A DNA stretch of 64,000 nt from Peribacillus loiseleuriae (GTDB taxonomy: Bacteria > Bacillota > Bacilli > Bacillales > DSM-1321): contig NZ_LFZW01000001.1 of NCBI RefSeq assembly GCF_001183985.1, positions 4,155,431 to 4,219,430 on the forward strand, in the 5' to 3' direction. Within the stretch, counting starts at the first letter, position 1. Each line of letters begins with the position of its first letter. Shown here one piece after another: positions 45,127-53,818 of this stretch. Position numbers and translations under genes: made by a program. Under the pieces are notes generated by a model. It did no database searches and was not told the origin of the DNA. It worked only from the letters and a program-made list of their open reading frames with translations.

Positions 45127-45792
45127 ATGAAGGGATCAAATTTGAAAGATGTGTTTTTTTTGAGTTTATTTTTTACGTATCTTCTAGCAGGTCTTGCCAT
45201 TGCCATGCCTGTAGGAGCCATGACTGTTGAAATGACGAAGCAAGGTCTAAAAAAAGGTTTTTTACATGGATGGGCTGTAGGTTTAGGTGGAATGACAGTC
45301 GATCTCTTATTAATTATTGCCTTATATATGGGATTGGCTTCTATCCTTTCAATCCCATACATTCAATTACCGATGTGGCTTATTGGTGCCTGTTTCTTAG
45401 CCTTTTTAGGGTATGATTCAATCAAAAACTCGAATCAAGATATTACACTAGCTGGCGATAAGCCAAACAAATCCTTTATGAACTCCTATCGTAATGGTTT
45501 ACTCGTAGCTATTTCACCAGGTAATCTCGTGTTTTGGATTTCCGTTTTTGGAGCTGTACTTTCCGATTCCTATGATATGACACACCCTAATAAATTTTTA
45601 ATCGTTGGAGCAGGTATATTAACTGGTATCCTAGTCCATGATGTTGGTCTACTTTCGATTGTTGCGATAACAAGGAAAGTGATGAATCAAACAATGATAA
45701 AATGGGTATCCATCATCGCTGGATTTATTTTAATAGGCTTTGCGGGGTACTTCTTATATGAATTTATTATCACAATTAAAGGAGTACTATAA
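45127..45792 (+). CDS. LysE-family exporter
   Basis: A 221-residue, six-helix transporter. The first helix has AIAMPVGAMTVEMTKQGLKK, a LysE-superfamily variant in which the TPGPN motif reads MPVGAM. The middle holds LLVAISPGNLVFWISVFGAV, the equivalent of the NPK/NPG region. It is the most diverged of the three exporters in the window and has no regulator next to it. The ATG has weak ribosome-site support. The substrate is unknown. Confidence 0.82.
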   Translation: MKGSNLKDVFFLSLFFTYLLAGLAIAMPVGAMTVEMTKQGLKKGFLHGWAVGLGGMTVDLLLIIALYMGLASILSIPYIQLPMWLIGACFLAFLGYDSIKNSNQDITLAGDKPNKSFMNSYRNGLLVAISPGNLVFWISVFGAVLSDSYDMTHPNKFLIVGAGILTGILVHDVGLLSIVAITRKVMNQTMIKWVSIIAGFILIGFAGYFLYEFIITIKGVL

Positions 45793-45805
45793 ATCATGTT
45801 GATAA

Positions 45806-45877
45806 AAGACCAATGATGTTATTCCATTAAAGGGTTCATCTTTGATGAAATAATATCACTGGTCTTCTTATTTTTTA
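45806..45877 (+). terminator. Terminator of the LysE-type gene
   Basis: AAGACCAATGATGTTATT pairs with AATAATATCACTGGTCTT (two mismatches) and is followed by CTTATTTTTT. Confidence 0.75.
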
Positions 45878-46048
45878 TAATTTGATCATACTATTTCTTT
45901 CTACGTTCTTTGGAATGAAACATCTTAATTGGAATTAGTTCATGAAAGTTCCTTATTCTATACAATACTGACCCACACTTGAAGCTGGTAGCTTTAAATA
46001 AAGTTTGATTAAAAATATCTTACAAACCAGTATTTTACGATACATAAA

Positions 46049-46092
46049 AAGAATCCATTTTGAAAAAAGATTGATCAAAGTGGATTCTTATC
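46049..46092 (-). terminator. Terminator of the LysE-AraC operon
   Basis: On the minus strand AAGAATCCACTTTG pairs with CAAAATGGATTCTT (one mismatch), followed by TTTATG. Confidence 0.75.
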
Positions 46093-46188
46093 CAACAGAT
46101 TTACGTTTTGGTTTTATAAAAAGTTTGAGCATTTTCTACCTGTGTTTCTCTACAAACGCGCCCAATTGCTGAAGATCGATTATATTCT

Positions 46189-46965
46189 TTAATTTAAATG
46201 TGATATATATTCAAATGCTGTTGTTCCATATACGCTTTTAAAGTGTTTATTTAAATGGGTTAAATCAACAAAACCACATTCAGCTACTGCTGAATAAATA
46301 TCTCCATTTTTTTCTATTAACTGCTTTGCACGTTCTATCTTGCAGTTAAGAAAATATTGGTATGGTGTAATTCCAGTATGAGCCTTGTACAATCTGATAA
46401 ACTGAAATTTTGATAAATCAAGCTCTTTACATATCTCGTCAAGCTTAAGTACATTTCCTAAGTTGGCATGAAGCATATCCTTTGCTTTTCTAATTAGAGC
46501 GTTATCTTTCTTATAGTCTGTAGAAAGATTCGTTTGAATAAGGCTATCTGTGAGGGATAAGAATAATTCACTGCACAAAGCCTCATCTTTTTCGCTTAAT
46601 ATGGCATTAGAAAGACTTAATATTCTTTGTTCAAGTCTATAATCATACACAATAGGGGTTGAAAAACGTACGATATCCTTTTTCCGAGTAGCCTCTAAAA
46701 GCAATTGTGGCTCAATATATAGCATCACATAATCAAGGCCTGCCTCATCATGTGCCATTCCGTCATGTACCTGTTCTGGATTAAAATGCATAACACCATT
46801 TTGATAGGATAATTGTAAATTGCCATCCAAGTTATAATGTTGAATACCACGCAATGTTACACCTATTGCATACTCCTTATGAGCATGATTTTTATATGTG
46901 AAATCAGTAATACTTGCGGACAACGCAGTAATACCTGCCGATTTTTTATAGATAAATTTATCCAT
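46189..46965 (-). CDS. AraC-family regulator co-transcribed with a LysE exporter
   Basis: A 258-residue AraC protein. The N-terminal half is an AraC-binding cupin (FTYKNHAHKEYAIGVTLRGI, with the NHAHxEY histidines). The C-terminal half carries two HTHs (LKLDEICKELDLSKFQFIRL; GDIYSAVAECGFVDLTHLNK). GAGGTG precedes the ATG. It begins 26 bases after the LysE-type gene, so one operon encodes exporter and probable regulator. This family often senses an amino acid exported by its partner. Confidence 0.9.
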   Translation of the reverse strand: MDKFIYKKSAGITALSASITDFTYKNHAHKEYAIGVTLRGIQHYNLDGNLQLSYQNGVMHFNPEQVHDGMAHDEAGLDYVMLYIEPQLLLEATRKKDIVRFSTPIVYDYRLEQRILSLSNAILSEKDEALCSELFLSLTDSLIQTNLSTDYKKDNALIRKAKDMLHANLGNVLKLDEICKELDLSKFQFIRLYKAHTGITPYQYFLNCKIERAKQLIEKNGDIYSAVAECGFVDLTHLNKHFKSVYGTTAFEYISHLN

Positions 46966-46991
46966 ATAAATTCACCTCTTATTTAGCTTCC

Positions 46992-47567
46992 CTACAACCA
47001 TATCATTATTCCAGAATAAGCTAATAATAATGCCATTACTACATTAACTATTCTTTTATGCTTCTGTAAAAACTCCTTGAAGATAGTACCGAAAAGGACC
47101 CATGTAATAAATGCTAAAAATCCAATAAGAGTTATAACTACAACACTTATTAACACCGCAGGCATTGAAGTATAATAGGGCATAATAAAGCTAGGAATGA
47201 CAGTCATTGTAAATAGGACCACTTTTGGATTTAAAAACTGCATAAGGAAGCCTGACATAAAGGTACCTGTTTGGTTTACAGTTGGTTTTGATGTATCTGT
47301 TTTGAATATTTGAAAAGCGAGATAGAGCATATACAAGCTTCCGATGATCTGCATAATGATTATAATTTTTGGTATGATCGTTACAAACATCGTATTCAAC
47401 GTAGCAAAAATAACAAGTAATAAACCAAAGGCAACAGACGCTCCATATGTATATTGCATGGCCTTTTTTGTCCCCCAATTATGCACTGTAGATAATATGA
47501 CGATATTTGTAGGTCCCGGTGTAAAAGTAGCAATAATACAGTATATTAAAAAAGATGTAATACTCAT
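46992..47567 (-). CDS. LysE/RhtB-family amino-acid exporter (operon with AraC)
   Basis: A 191-residue six-helix exporter. It has CIIATFTPGPTNIVILSTVH (TPGPTN signature) and FLMQFLNPKVVLFTMTVIPS (NPK motif), closely paralleling the exporter at 22354-22938 in length and ending (NVVMALLLAYSG versus NLVMALLLVYSA). ATG 47567 is chosen because AAAGGAG lies 9 bases upstream. An in-frame ATG at 47585 overlaps it. The AraC gene follows directly. Confidence 0.9.
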   Translation of the reverse strand: MSITSFLIYCIIATFTPGPTNIVILSTVHNWGTKKAMQYTYGASVAFGLLLVIFATLNTMFVTIIPKIIIIMQIIGSLYMLYLAFQIFKTDTSKPTVNQTGTFMSGFLMQFLNPKVVLFTMTVIPSFIMPYYTSMPAVLISVVVITLIGFLAFITWVLFGTIFKEFLQKHKRIVNVVMALLLAYSGIMIWL

Positions 47568-48047
47568 GATGAAAACTCCTTTCAAGATATTCTCATCAAA
47601 ATATACATCTTATAATTAAATGGCTATAGTATATTATTGCAGGAATATATAGAGCTTCTGGAAAGTTAACTCTACAAATTTAGGGTGCTGATACGTTACA
47701 TTTCATTCTGTAACACAAAATAAAAGAAGGGTTTTATTAGTTTTTGTGTAATACTATGACCGTTAGTTTATGTGTAATGCTTCACATTTAAACAAAAATC
47801 TCACTATCACCTTTAACTTCGATCTTCAACCATCTGGCCCTATTCATAAAGAAGGAAGCTTTTCTTATTAAAGAAGCGCACGCGATTATAGAACAAGATA
47901 AACCTTATTTCTCTTTCTGCCTTTTTAACATAAGTAAAGAAGAAGTCCGAGACTTTTTATACAACAAAACATCTTTTTTTATATTCAATATTACTCTTTC
48001 TAACATTTAAAGAAATTCATACAACTGGAAATAATCTCGTTTTTTTC
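47568..48047. other. Intergenic stretch, nothing recognised
   Basis: About 480 bases between the exporter's start and the end of the HxlR gene. A partly self-complementary AAGAAGGAAGCTTTTCTTATT segment lies near 47850 but is not a clear terminator. Confidence 0.4.
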
Positions 48048-48428
48048 TTATTCAAAATAATTGTTTTCTTGTTTAATTTGATCTATTCGTTTTTTTCCCC
48101 ATTCATACATCATCTCAACGATTGGTAATAACGTCATCCCAAGTTCAGTCATTGAATATTCGACTTTCGGAGGAATTTCTGGAAACACTTCTCTATGAAC
48201 AATTCCATCCTCTATCAGTTCACGTAATTGGTTTGTTAACATCTTATGGGATATTTTTGGGAAAAGTCTTTGGAGTTCGCTAAAGCGATGTGGCCCTTCT
48301 ACACCTAAATGCCACAAAATAACAACTTTCCATTTTCCACTAATAATCGATAAGGTAAGTTCTTTTTCACAATGATAATCATGAATTAATATTCTCTCTT
48401 TAATCTCTTTTCTTAATGTATCTGCCAT
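48048..48428 (-). CDS. HxlR-family winged-helix regulator
   Basis: A 126-residue single-domain HxlR protein: [20 protein letters not shown], then [20 protein letters not shown], followed by [20 protein letters not shown] and [15 protein letters not shown]. Several family members (YodB, HypR) sense electrophiles or oxidants through the conserved Cys near the N-terminus, seen here in YHCEKE. It is divergent from an SDR gene, its probable target. The start ATG has AAGGAG upstream. Confidence 0.9.
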   Translation of the reverse strand: MADTLRKEIKERILIHDYHCEKELTLSIISGKWKVVILWHLGVEGPHRFSELQRLFPKISHKMLTNQLRELIEDGIVHREVFPEIPPKVEYSMTELGMTLLPIVEMMYEWGKKRIDQIKQENNYFE

Positions 48429-48452
48429 GGGAGCTAACTCCTTTTCTTATAA

Positions 48453-48472
48453 TAGTAACCGTTTGGTAACCT
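48453..48472. promoter_or_regulatory. Candidate HxlR operator
   Basis: TAGTAACCGTTTGGTAACCT holds the repeat GTAACC-N5-GTAACC, which also reads as an imperfect palindrome. It lies 25 bases upstream of the HxlR start in the region shared with the SDR gene. Pattern only. Confidence 0.4.
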
Positions 48473-48693
48473 CCGCACCAAAAAGTGCATTCTTCACAAT
48501 GTAGAAAACCGGAAGTAGAATGAAGTTAGTCTTAAAGACAAATCTTTATCTATTTAAGGAGGAAAACAGCGTTATTAATTATATCACCAAAACAATTTTA
48601 TCAAACTCACCTTACTTAATTATTAAAACGTTTTAGTTTAATACACTTTATTTCGTCTAAAATAAAACTATCTCATCTAAAGGAGCGAAAAAC

Positions 48694-49410
48694 ATGCAAA
48701 CAATCGCAGGAAAAGTGGCGTTAATTACAGGAGCAGGGCGTGGAATTGGACGTGCAACAGCGATAGCTTTTGCCAAAGAAGGAATACATGTAGGCCTAGT
48801 TGGGCGTACACTTGAAAATTTACAACAAGTAGCAGAGGAACTTAAACAGTATGATGTAAAGGTAGCATACGCTTGCGCAAATGTAGCGGATTTAGACTCG
48901 ATCACCACAGCAGTTGAATCCATTCGTGGCGAACTGGGTGCAATCGATATTTTAGTAAACAATGCCGGCATTTCAAAATTCGGTAACTTCATGGACTTAA
49001 CACCTGAAGAATGGACAAATATTATCGATGTCAACGTAAAAGGTGTGTACTACACAACACGTGCGGTATTACCGGAAATGATCGAGCGTAACACAGGCGA
49101 CATCATTAATATCTCATCAACAGCTGGTCAAAAAGGTGCACCAATTACAAGTGCATACTCGGCTTCAAAAGCTGCAGTGATCGGACTAAGTGAGTCATTA
49201 ATGCTTGAAGTGCGTAAGAAAAATATTCGTGTGACAACGTTAACGCCAAGTACGGTTGCAACAGATATGGCTGTTGAGCTAAACTTAACAGACGGCAATC
49301 CAGAAAAAGTGATGCAAGCAGAAGATTTAGCAGACTTAATGGTTGCACAGCTAAAACTTCATCCGCGTGTTGTATTAAAACATGCTGGACTTTGGTCGAC
49401 GAATCCTTAA
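48694..49410 (+). CDS. Short-chain dehydrogenase/reductase (FabG-like)
   Basis: A 238-residue classical SDR. The cofactor loop is [13 protein letters not shown], then the NNAG motif (LVNNAGIS), the catalytic Ser in [10 protein letters not shown], and the Y-S-A-S-K catalytic motif. R38 in VGRTLENL suggests NADPH preference. It resembles 3-oxoacyl-ACP reductase-type SDRs, but no fatty-acid genes adjoin, so it is more likely an accessory carbonyl reductase under the divergent HxlR protein. AAAGGAGCG precedes the ATG. Confidence 0.9.
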   Translation: MQTIAGKVALITGAGRGIGRATAIAFAKEGIHVGLVGRTLENLQQVAEELKQYDVKVAYACANVADLDSITTAVESIRGELGAIDILVNNAGISKFGNFMDLTPEEWTNIIDVNVKGVYYTTRAVLPEMIERNTGDIINISSTAGQKGAPITSAYSASKAAVIGLSESLMLEVRKKNIRVTTLTPSTVATDMAVELNLTDGNPEKVMQAEDLADLMVAQLKLHPRVVLKHAGLWSTNP

Positions 49411-49429
49411 TAGAGCTATTCGAAATATC

Positions 49430-49467
49430 AAGACGCTATCCGATGTATTTTGGATGGCGTCTTTTTA
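49430..49467 (+). terminator. Terminator of the SDR gene
   Basis: AAGACGCTATCC / GGATGGCGTCTT (one mismatch) followed by TTTAG. Confidence 0.88.
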
Positions 49468-49730
49468 GAATAAGAAGCTCTAATAGGGGTACTGCCAACC
49501 CGTTTATCACATGAACGGCATCACGAGGAGCATTGGTATTAATGACATTTGTGTAGTAAGAAGAAAATTATAAAAAAAGTGGGTGTTTTGCAGCTTATTA
49601 CTCAATAAAATGGCCCGTTTGCTTAATAAGCAAACATCCACATATAAATTTTTCAAAACGGAAAACTTGATTACAAACAGTCAAGCTTTGTTTTAAATCC
49701 ACAGTAAAGTTCACTGTTAGTGAAAGTTAG

Positions 49731-50186
49731 TTAAGTCATATTCTCGGCAATCTTTTTCAGTGCCTTTGCACGAGATATGATAAATGATCTCATATACTTT
49801 TCCAAAAACAACGTATCGGCTAGTACACCCATTGGACCGAATGGAGATTTATATTGAAATGTATCGATCATTAAAGTTCCACCCGATTCTTCGACGAACT
49901 GATGGGTGTGAACAAAGGAATGGAAAGCGCCCTTCACCATAATATCTACAAACTTATTTGGTTTTTCCATTACTGTCACTTTCGCTGTCAATCTTTGTTT
50001 AATACCAAGGTGAATGGCTTCCCAAGTAACGATATCTCCCTCCTCTAATAACCCTTCGGTCACACCACCAACTGCTCTCTCCTTTGTTTTCGATGTTGTT
50101 TCGGTATGAATATCCACGTTCCTCGCTAAGTCAAAACATACTTCGATTGGTGCTTTAATCAATTGTTGATACCCAATAACCGGCAT
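49731..50186 (-). CDS. SRPBCC-family protein (START-like/coenzyme Q-binding type)
   Basis: A 151-residue protein: MPVIGYQQLIKAPIEVCFDL, then ARNVDIHTETTSKTKERAVG, then W-E-A-I-H-L-G-I-K-Q-R-L, VDIMVKGAFHSFVHTHQF and DTFQYKSPFGPMG. This is the helix-grip lipid/ligand-binding fold. ATG 50186 is used because AAAAGGAGAAGGAG lies just upstream. The longer frame from 50249 lacks a site. Genes of this type are often called cell-division inhibitors, without strong support. A family B repeat sits in its leader. Confidence 0.85.
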   Translation of the reverse strand: MPVIGYQQLIKAPIEVCFDLARNVDIHTETTSKTKERAVGGVTEGLLEEGDIVTWEAIHLGIKQRLTAKVTVMEKPNKFVDIMVKGAFHSFVHTHQFVEESGGTLMIDTFQYKSPFGPMGVLADTLFLEKYMRSFIISRAKALKKIAENMT

Positions 50187-50230
50187 ATCTCCTTCTCCTT
50201 TTACATATTCTCTAACACTACCATTATTAT

Positions 50231-50280
50231 AAAGTGAAACTTCTATCAACGGGAGTCTTACTAACCGTTAATGTGAGATA
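50231..50280 (+). repeat. Dispersed repeat family B, short copy
   Basis: AAAGTGAAACTTCTATCA ... CTTACTAACCGTTAATGTGA: the two ends of the family with no internal hairpins. It lies 45 bases upstream of the SRPBCC start. Confidence 0.7.
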
Positions 50281-50404
50281 GATCACATGATTGGACGTTT
50301 CACTTTCTTCTACGATTCTAAGGAAACTTTAAGATAACTCTTCTATTTCTTTAAGCTCAAGCCGGTATGATTCAACTATAGACAAAACGAGGAGGTTATC
50401 ACGC

Positions 50405-50586
50405 TTGAACATTATAACAATTCTATTATCAAGCGCTGTACTCGCAGGTGCTCTAGGAGCTCATTCAATGATTGATAACCAACCAGAAATTGAATAAACA
50501 AATGAACCATTACAAACCATTAATGAATCAAAAGCAAAGACGATTGCCTTAAACACAAAAAAAGGCGGTTTAGTAACAAAACTTAC
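50405..50586 (+). pseudogene. Broken paralogue of the PepSY protein
   Basis: TTG 50405, with GAGGAGG upstream, opens LNIITILLSSAVLAGALGAH and S-M-I-D-N-Q-P. A TAA (50495-50497) interrupts, then PLQTINESKAKTIALNTKKG and G-L-V-T-K follow before homology is lost. Each block matches the intact protein at 24917-25243 in order. The second half of the PepSY domain is missing. Confidence 0.8.
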
Positions 50587-50686
50587 CTTTTTCTCCTACC
50601 CACATTGTATCGTGTCAAACGAAATATGAATGGTTCCAATTAAGCTAACGAAACATCATGGAGTAAACTTTTTAGGAGGTTTTATT

Positions 50687-51175
50687 ATGATTCAAAATTT
50701 TAAAGTGAAAACATTGTTTAAAGATCAAATTCATGAACGTCAGCAATTTACACTTAGCTTTGAAGGGGCTACTTACCAAGGAATTTTCCACAATGAAGAC
50801 ATTCAGTGGTTTTATCCTCAACCTCATACTAAGTTTGAGGATAGAGACATTAAAGCTTTGGAATCTAAAGTGTATGAATTGATGCAAAACTACATCCATC
50901 AAAAATTTAAAGTAAAGCCGTTGTTTGAAGATCAAGTTCATGAACGTCAGCAGTTTACACTAAGCTTTGAAGGCGAACATTATCATGGGATTTTCCACGA
51001 TGAAGAAATTCAGTGGTTTCATCCTCAACCTAAACATAATCTTGAAGAAGAAGACCTTCAAGATTTGGAATCTAAAGTGTATAAATTGATGCAGAACCAC
51101 ATCTATCAAGACTTTAAAGTAAAACCATTTTTTGAAGATCAGCTTCATGAAAGTCAGCAGCAGATCACATATTGA
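50687..51175 (+). CDS. Tandem-repeat protein of two 69-residue units (DUF5342-like), paralogue 2
   Basis: A 162-residue paralogue of the protein at 25337-26005. It holds two complete 69-residue units (FKVKxLFxDQxHERQQFTLS, then FEG-x-x-Y-x-GIFHxEEIQW and F-x-PQPKH) and a partial third ending ESQQQITY. ATG 50687 has TAGGAGG 8 bases upstream. The ATG at 50630 adds a tail without a ribosome site. The protein has no signal peptide. Its PepSY partner upstream is broken, so this gene may now stand alone. Function unknown. Confidence 0.82.
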   Translation: MIQNFKVKTLFKDQIHERQQFTLSFEGATYQGIFHNEDIQWFYPQPHTKFEDRDIKALESKVYELMQNYIHQKFKVKPLFEDQVHERQQFTLSFEGEHYHGIFHDEEIQWFHPQPKHNLEEEDLQDLESKVYKLMQNHIYQDFKVKPFFEDQLHESQQQITY

Positions 51176-51699
51176 AAAAATTTGTAAAAAGGGTCTGACC
51201 TCGCACTCTAAATCAGTAGGTAGTGTTTCATACACTTATCTTATACTGTATTAGTTGTTGCGGGGTCTGGCCCTTTGCTTTTCCCCCCTCTTATTTGTTT
51301 CCGAGACCTATTATTGTCAAAATACTAGAGATATTTTTCTGTTACTCTATATCCATCGTTCATGTAATAACTAATGGGATTTTTCAATTATATGAATGTG
51401 TATAAATCATTCCATTCATTTTTCCTAATTACTGAACATACTGAGGAATCATGCTATACTTAGGTTAAATAAGGTTCGTTCAACCCGTTGATTTCACTAG
51501 TCTGAAGACAAGTACTATCATAACAGGTAAGCATAGTAAAAAAGAAACCATGATAGACGTGTAGCCAATCCATTCATTAGAAAAATTCGTGGATATGAAC
51601 TGACGATTAAAATGTTCCGGATTATGCGATTGTGTTAGAGATCAGCGATATTAAAGAGCATTAGAAAAGAAATATGAGATTCAATGAGCGACTATCTAT
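51176..51699. other. Intergenic stretch, nothing recognised
   Basis: About 520 bases. Two GGGTCTG(A/G)CC words (near 51190 and 51263) stand out but form no clear element. Confidence 0.4.
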
Positions 51700-51832
51700 G
51701 ATGAATGAAACACTTATATAAGGACATTAGAGGGCACTGAATGTCTGATTCCTAGCTATACAGGTAACGTTAACATACACCGGAGAAACGGATGAAGAAA
51801 TAAAAGACGACTTAAATCACTTTGCACTTTAA
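51700..51832 (+). pseudogene. C-terminal remnant of an unidentified gene
   Basis: LEGTECLIPSYTGNV shifts frame near 51775 to LTYTGETDEEIKDDLNHFAL and a stop at 51832. The short tail looks coding but cannot be extended. Its stop overlaps the ribosome site of the next gene, as expected for a former operon. Confidence 0.4.
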
Positions 51833-51846
51833 GGAGGACTTATAAA

Positions 51847-52041
51847 ATGACACTAGCTGAATACAATGAAAAGTACGAATCGATTATTCGCAACAGTTAT
51901 ATTTCGGACAGACAAAAAGCACTAAAATTAGCTGATTTACTGACCGATATGGAAGGGCAAATCAATGAGGCTGGGGAACCGTACAATAAAGAGGTTTTAA
52001 CGTTATATAAAAAAGTATCTCTTCTATCCACCTTGTTATAA
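51847..52041 (+). CDS. 64-residue helical hypothetical protein
   Basis: MTLAEYNEKYESIIRNSYIS, then DRQKALKLADLLTDMEGQIN and a final helix. It is acidic, soluble and probably all-helical. AAGGAGGACT precedes the ATG at ideal spacing, which is the main evidence for a real gene. It follows a degraded gene end by 14 bases. No family is recognised. Confidence 0.65.
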   Translation: MTLAEYNEKYESIIRNSYISDRQKALKLADLLTDMEGQINEAGEPYNKEVLTLYKKVSLLSTLL

Positions 52042-52257
52042 TCTCTTGTTTACCATTCGACCTTACTTACTAGTGAGGTTCTTTTTTGGGAACATGTATT
52101 ATCCGATTACGGCATTTCTGTTCTCCCTTTCCTCTTATCACCTCAAATATCTTATCACCCAAGACACATAGTTAATAGGTGGCAGCTTTCGCAAGATATG
52201 GACAGACAAATTAAGTAAACCATTTAAATGAAGGCATATTGTCCGCCAATAATTAAA

Positions 52258-52298
52258 AAGCCCTAAAACGAATAGATTATCCTAAACGTTTTAGAGCT
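52258..52298 (+). terminator. Hairpin, possible terminator of the 64-residue gene
   Basis: AAGCCCTAAAACG pairs with CGTTTTAGAGCTT (one mismatch). No T-run follows on the plus strand. An A-run precedes, giving TTTTTAATT on the minus strand. Confidence 0.5.
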
Positions 52299-52325
52299 TA
52301 CATAACATTTAGTATAGAACCAAAA

Positions 52326-52397
52326 TAAGTATACTCGCTAAGTAGATTGGCTATATTAGATGGTTGCGAAGCCCTGTCCCCATTTCCTTCGCACAAA
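52326..52397 (+). repeat. Dispersed repeat family A, partial copy 3
   Basis: GTATACTCGCTAAGTAGATT ... GCGAAGCCCTGTCCCCAT ... CCTTCGCACAAAA is the inverse of the first ~70 bases of the copies at 14884 and 20338. Like copy 2, it ends at a terminator T/A-run. Confidence 0.65.
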
Positions 52398-52428
52398 AAA
52401 CGGCTTCCAACTGGAAAGCCGTTTTTTG
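52395..52428. terminator. Bidirectional terminator of the LarA-type gene
   Basis: AAAAAACGGCTTCCA / TGGAAAGCCGTTTTTT with one extra base in the right arm. T-runs occur in both directions, about 45 bases beyond the minus-strand stop codon. Confidence 0.88.
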
Positions 52429-52473
52429 ATGTTTGCTATCTCTTAAAGCCTACATCCTCACAAAAGATGCCTG

Positions 52474-53724
52474 TTACATCGGCAAGAAATAACCGTCATC
52501 ATCAAATTTCATTTCATGCAGATCCTCTAAGACTTCGATATTTTCTTTATCTTTCAACTCATTAAAAATGACTTCAGATACAAATAACTCTCCAATATGA
52601 AGCGTATTTGGGATTCTTACAATTCTTGCCTCAACTGACGCAACACCCCAGTTAGCGCGTAGAGCTGCTTTTAGTGCTTCTTGGTCATTATCAAGAACAA
52701 TCGGAATTTTAGCTCGATCTAAAAATGTACTTGTGACAACATTTTCATTCATTGCTTTATAATCAATTTTTTCAAAGAGACGCTTAGTTGTTAAATCAGA
52801 TAAGCCAATCCCAAGCGCATTACCATGGCAAGCTTCACTTAAATTCGATGCGATAACATATTTTATATTAGGTTTTGCCGGCTCTTTTACTCCTAATACA
52901 CGAATACGGCCAATAATATTCGTATCCATACCCGTACCACTGTAATTTTTCCCGATTTCATCCACTACTAAAATATCCATTTCATCTACTGGTAAGCTAG
53001 GCATTAATTTAAAGGCTTCCACCAATAATTCCTTTTCACGTTCCTCAACTCGATCTGGCTTGATAGCTTCAATGATTGCAGTTTCCTCATGTGCGTTTTC
53101 AACAATGGCTACTCCAAACAATGTATTTGGTTGTTTAAACACTACTTTTCCAACTTCAGGCATCATATCACGGATTCCTTCAATACCGTATGTGTGTAAT
53201 GCAAGTGCTTGTTTGTGCTTCCCGATTCCAATGGATGCCATTTTCAAGACACCGCTTTCGATTTCCTTCTTAAAATCAGTATGCGGCTTAACACGGCCCA
53301 TGATGATAATTCCATCTGCATGATAAGCATGTTTATCAAGATATACAGGGATGCCAGCTGATGTTACATCAATTTCAACAACTTCCATAGATGAACGAAT
53401 TTCACATCCTGTTGACTTTTCGGTAACCCCTAATCCTTCCAGTACCTCAATTTGCCCTTCAGCTGTCGCTCCACCGTGACTTCCCATTGCAGGAATAATA
53501 AACGGAGTTGCACCTAATTTTTTAATTTCATCAGCAACACTTTTCACGATTAATGGTATATTTGCAATCCCACGACTTCCAACTGTAATCGCAACTTCCA
53601 TTCCAGGCTTAATCTTATCCAATGCTTTCACTTGCTGAAATTGCTCTGTAATCGTTGCAGGGATATTCTCTAAACTTTTCGCTTGGAACTTTTGTCTTAT
53701 TTTTGCAACCTTCGGAAAAGACAT
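52474..53724 (-). CDS. LarA-superfamily (DUF2088) nickel-pincer hydroxyacid racemase/epimerase
   Basis: A 416-residue homologue of lactate racemase LarA. Candidate active-site residues sit in the expected order: Arg51 in VGSRGI, His83 in AMGSHGGAT, His148 in RVKPHTDF, Lys161/Lys169 in KMASIGIGKHK (candidates for the lysine that binds the nickel-pincer cofactor) and His177 soon after. LarA-type enzymes invert an alpha-hydroxyacid by hydride transfer to the pincer nucleotide. The gene lies downstream of a tetronate kinase and a PdxA2-type enzyme, so its substrate is more likely a four-carbon sugar acid than lactate. AAGGAGTG precedes the ATG. larE, whose product helps make the cofactor, is in the same cluster. 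Confidence 0.88.
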   Translation of the reverse strand: MSFPKVAKIRQKFQAKSLENIPATITEQFQQVKALDKIKPGMEVAITVGSRGIANIPLIVKSVADEIKKLGATPFIIPAMGSHGGATAEGQIEVLEGLGVTEKSTGCEIRSSMEVVEIDVTSAGIPVYLDKHAYHADGIIIMGRVKPHTDFKKEIESGVLKMASIGIGKHKQALALHTYGIEGIRDMMPEVGKVVFKQPNTLFGVAIVENAHEETAIIEAIKPDRVEEREKELLVEAFKLMPSLPVDEMDILVVDEIGKNYSGTGMDTNIIGRIRVLGVKEPAKPNIKYVIASNLSEACHGNALGIGLSDLTTKRLFEKIDYKAMNENVVTSTFLDRAKIPIVLDNDQEALKAALRANWGVASVEARIVRIPNTLHIGELFVSEVIFNELKDKENIEVLEDLHEMKFDDDGYFLPM

Positions 53725-53769
53725 TATTCTACACTCCTTTTTAAACTAAATAGTTCAAATACTAAAGTG

Positions 53770-53798
53770 AGCAAGAGATCCATAATTGATCCCTTGCT
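53770..53798 (-). terminator. Intercistronic hairpin between pdxA2-type and larA-type genes
   Basis: AGCAAGGGATC / GATCTCTTGCT (one mismatch) with a 7-base loop. No T-run follows, so it may tune downstream expression or mRNA stability and not stop transcription. Confidence 0.5.
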
Positions 53799-53818
53799 TT
53801 CAAATCATTCTCTTTAAA

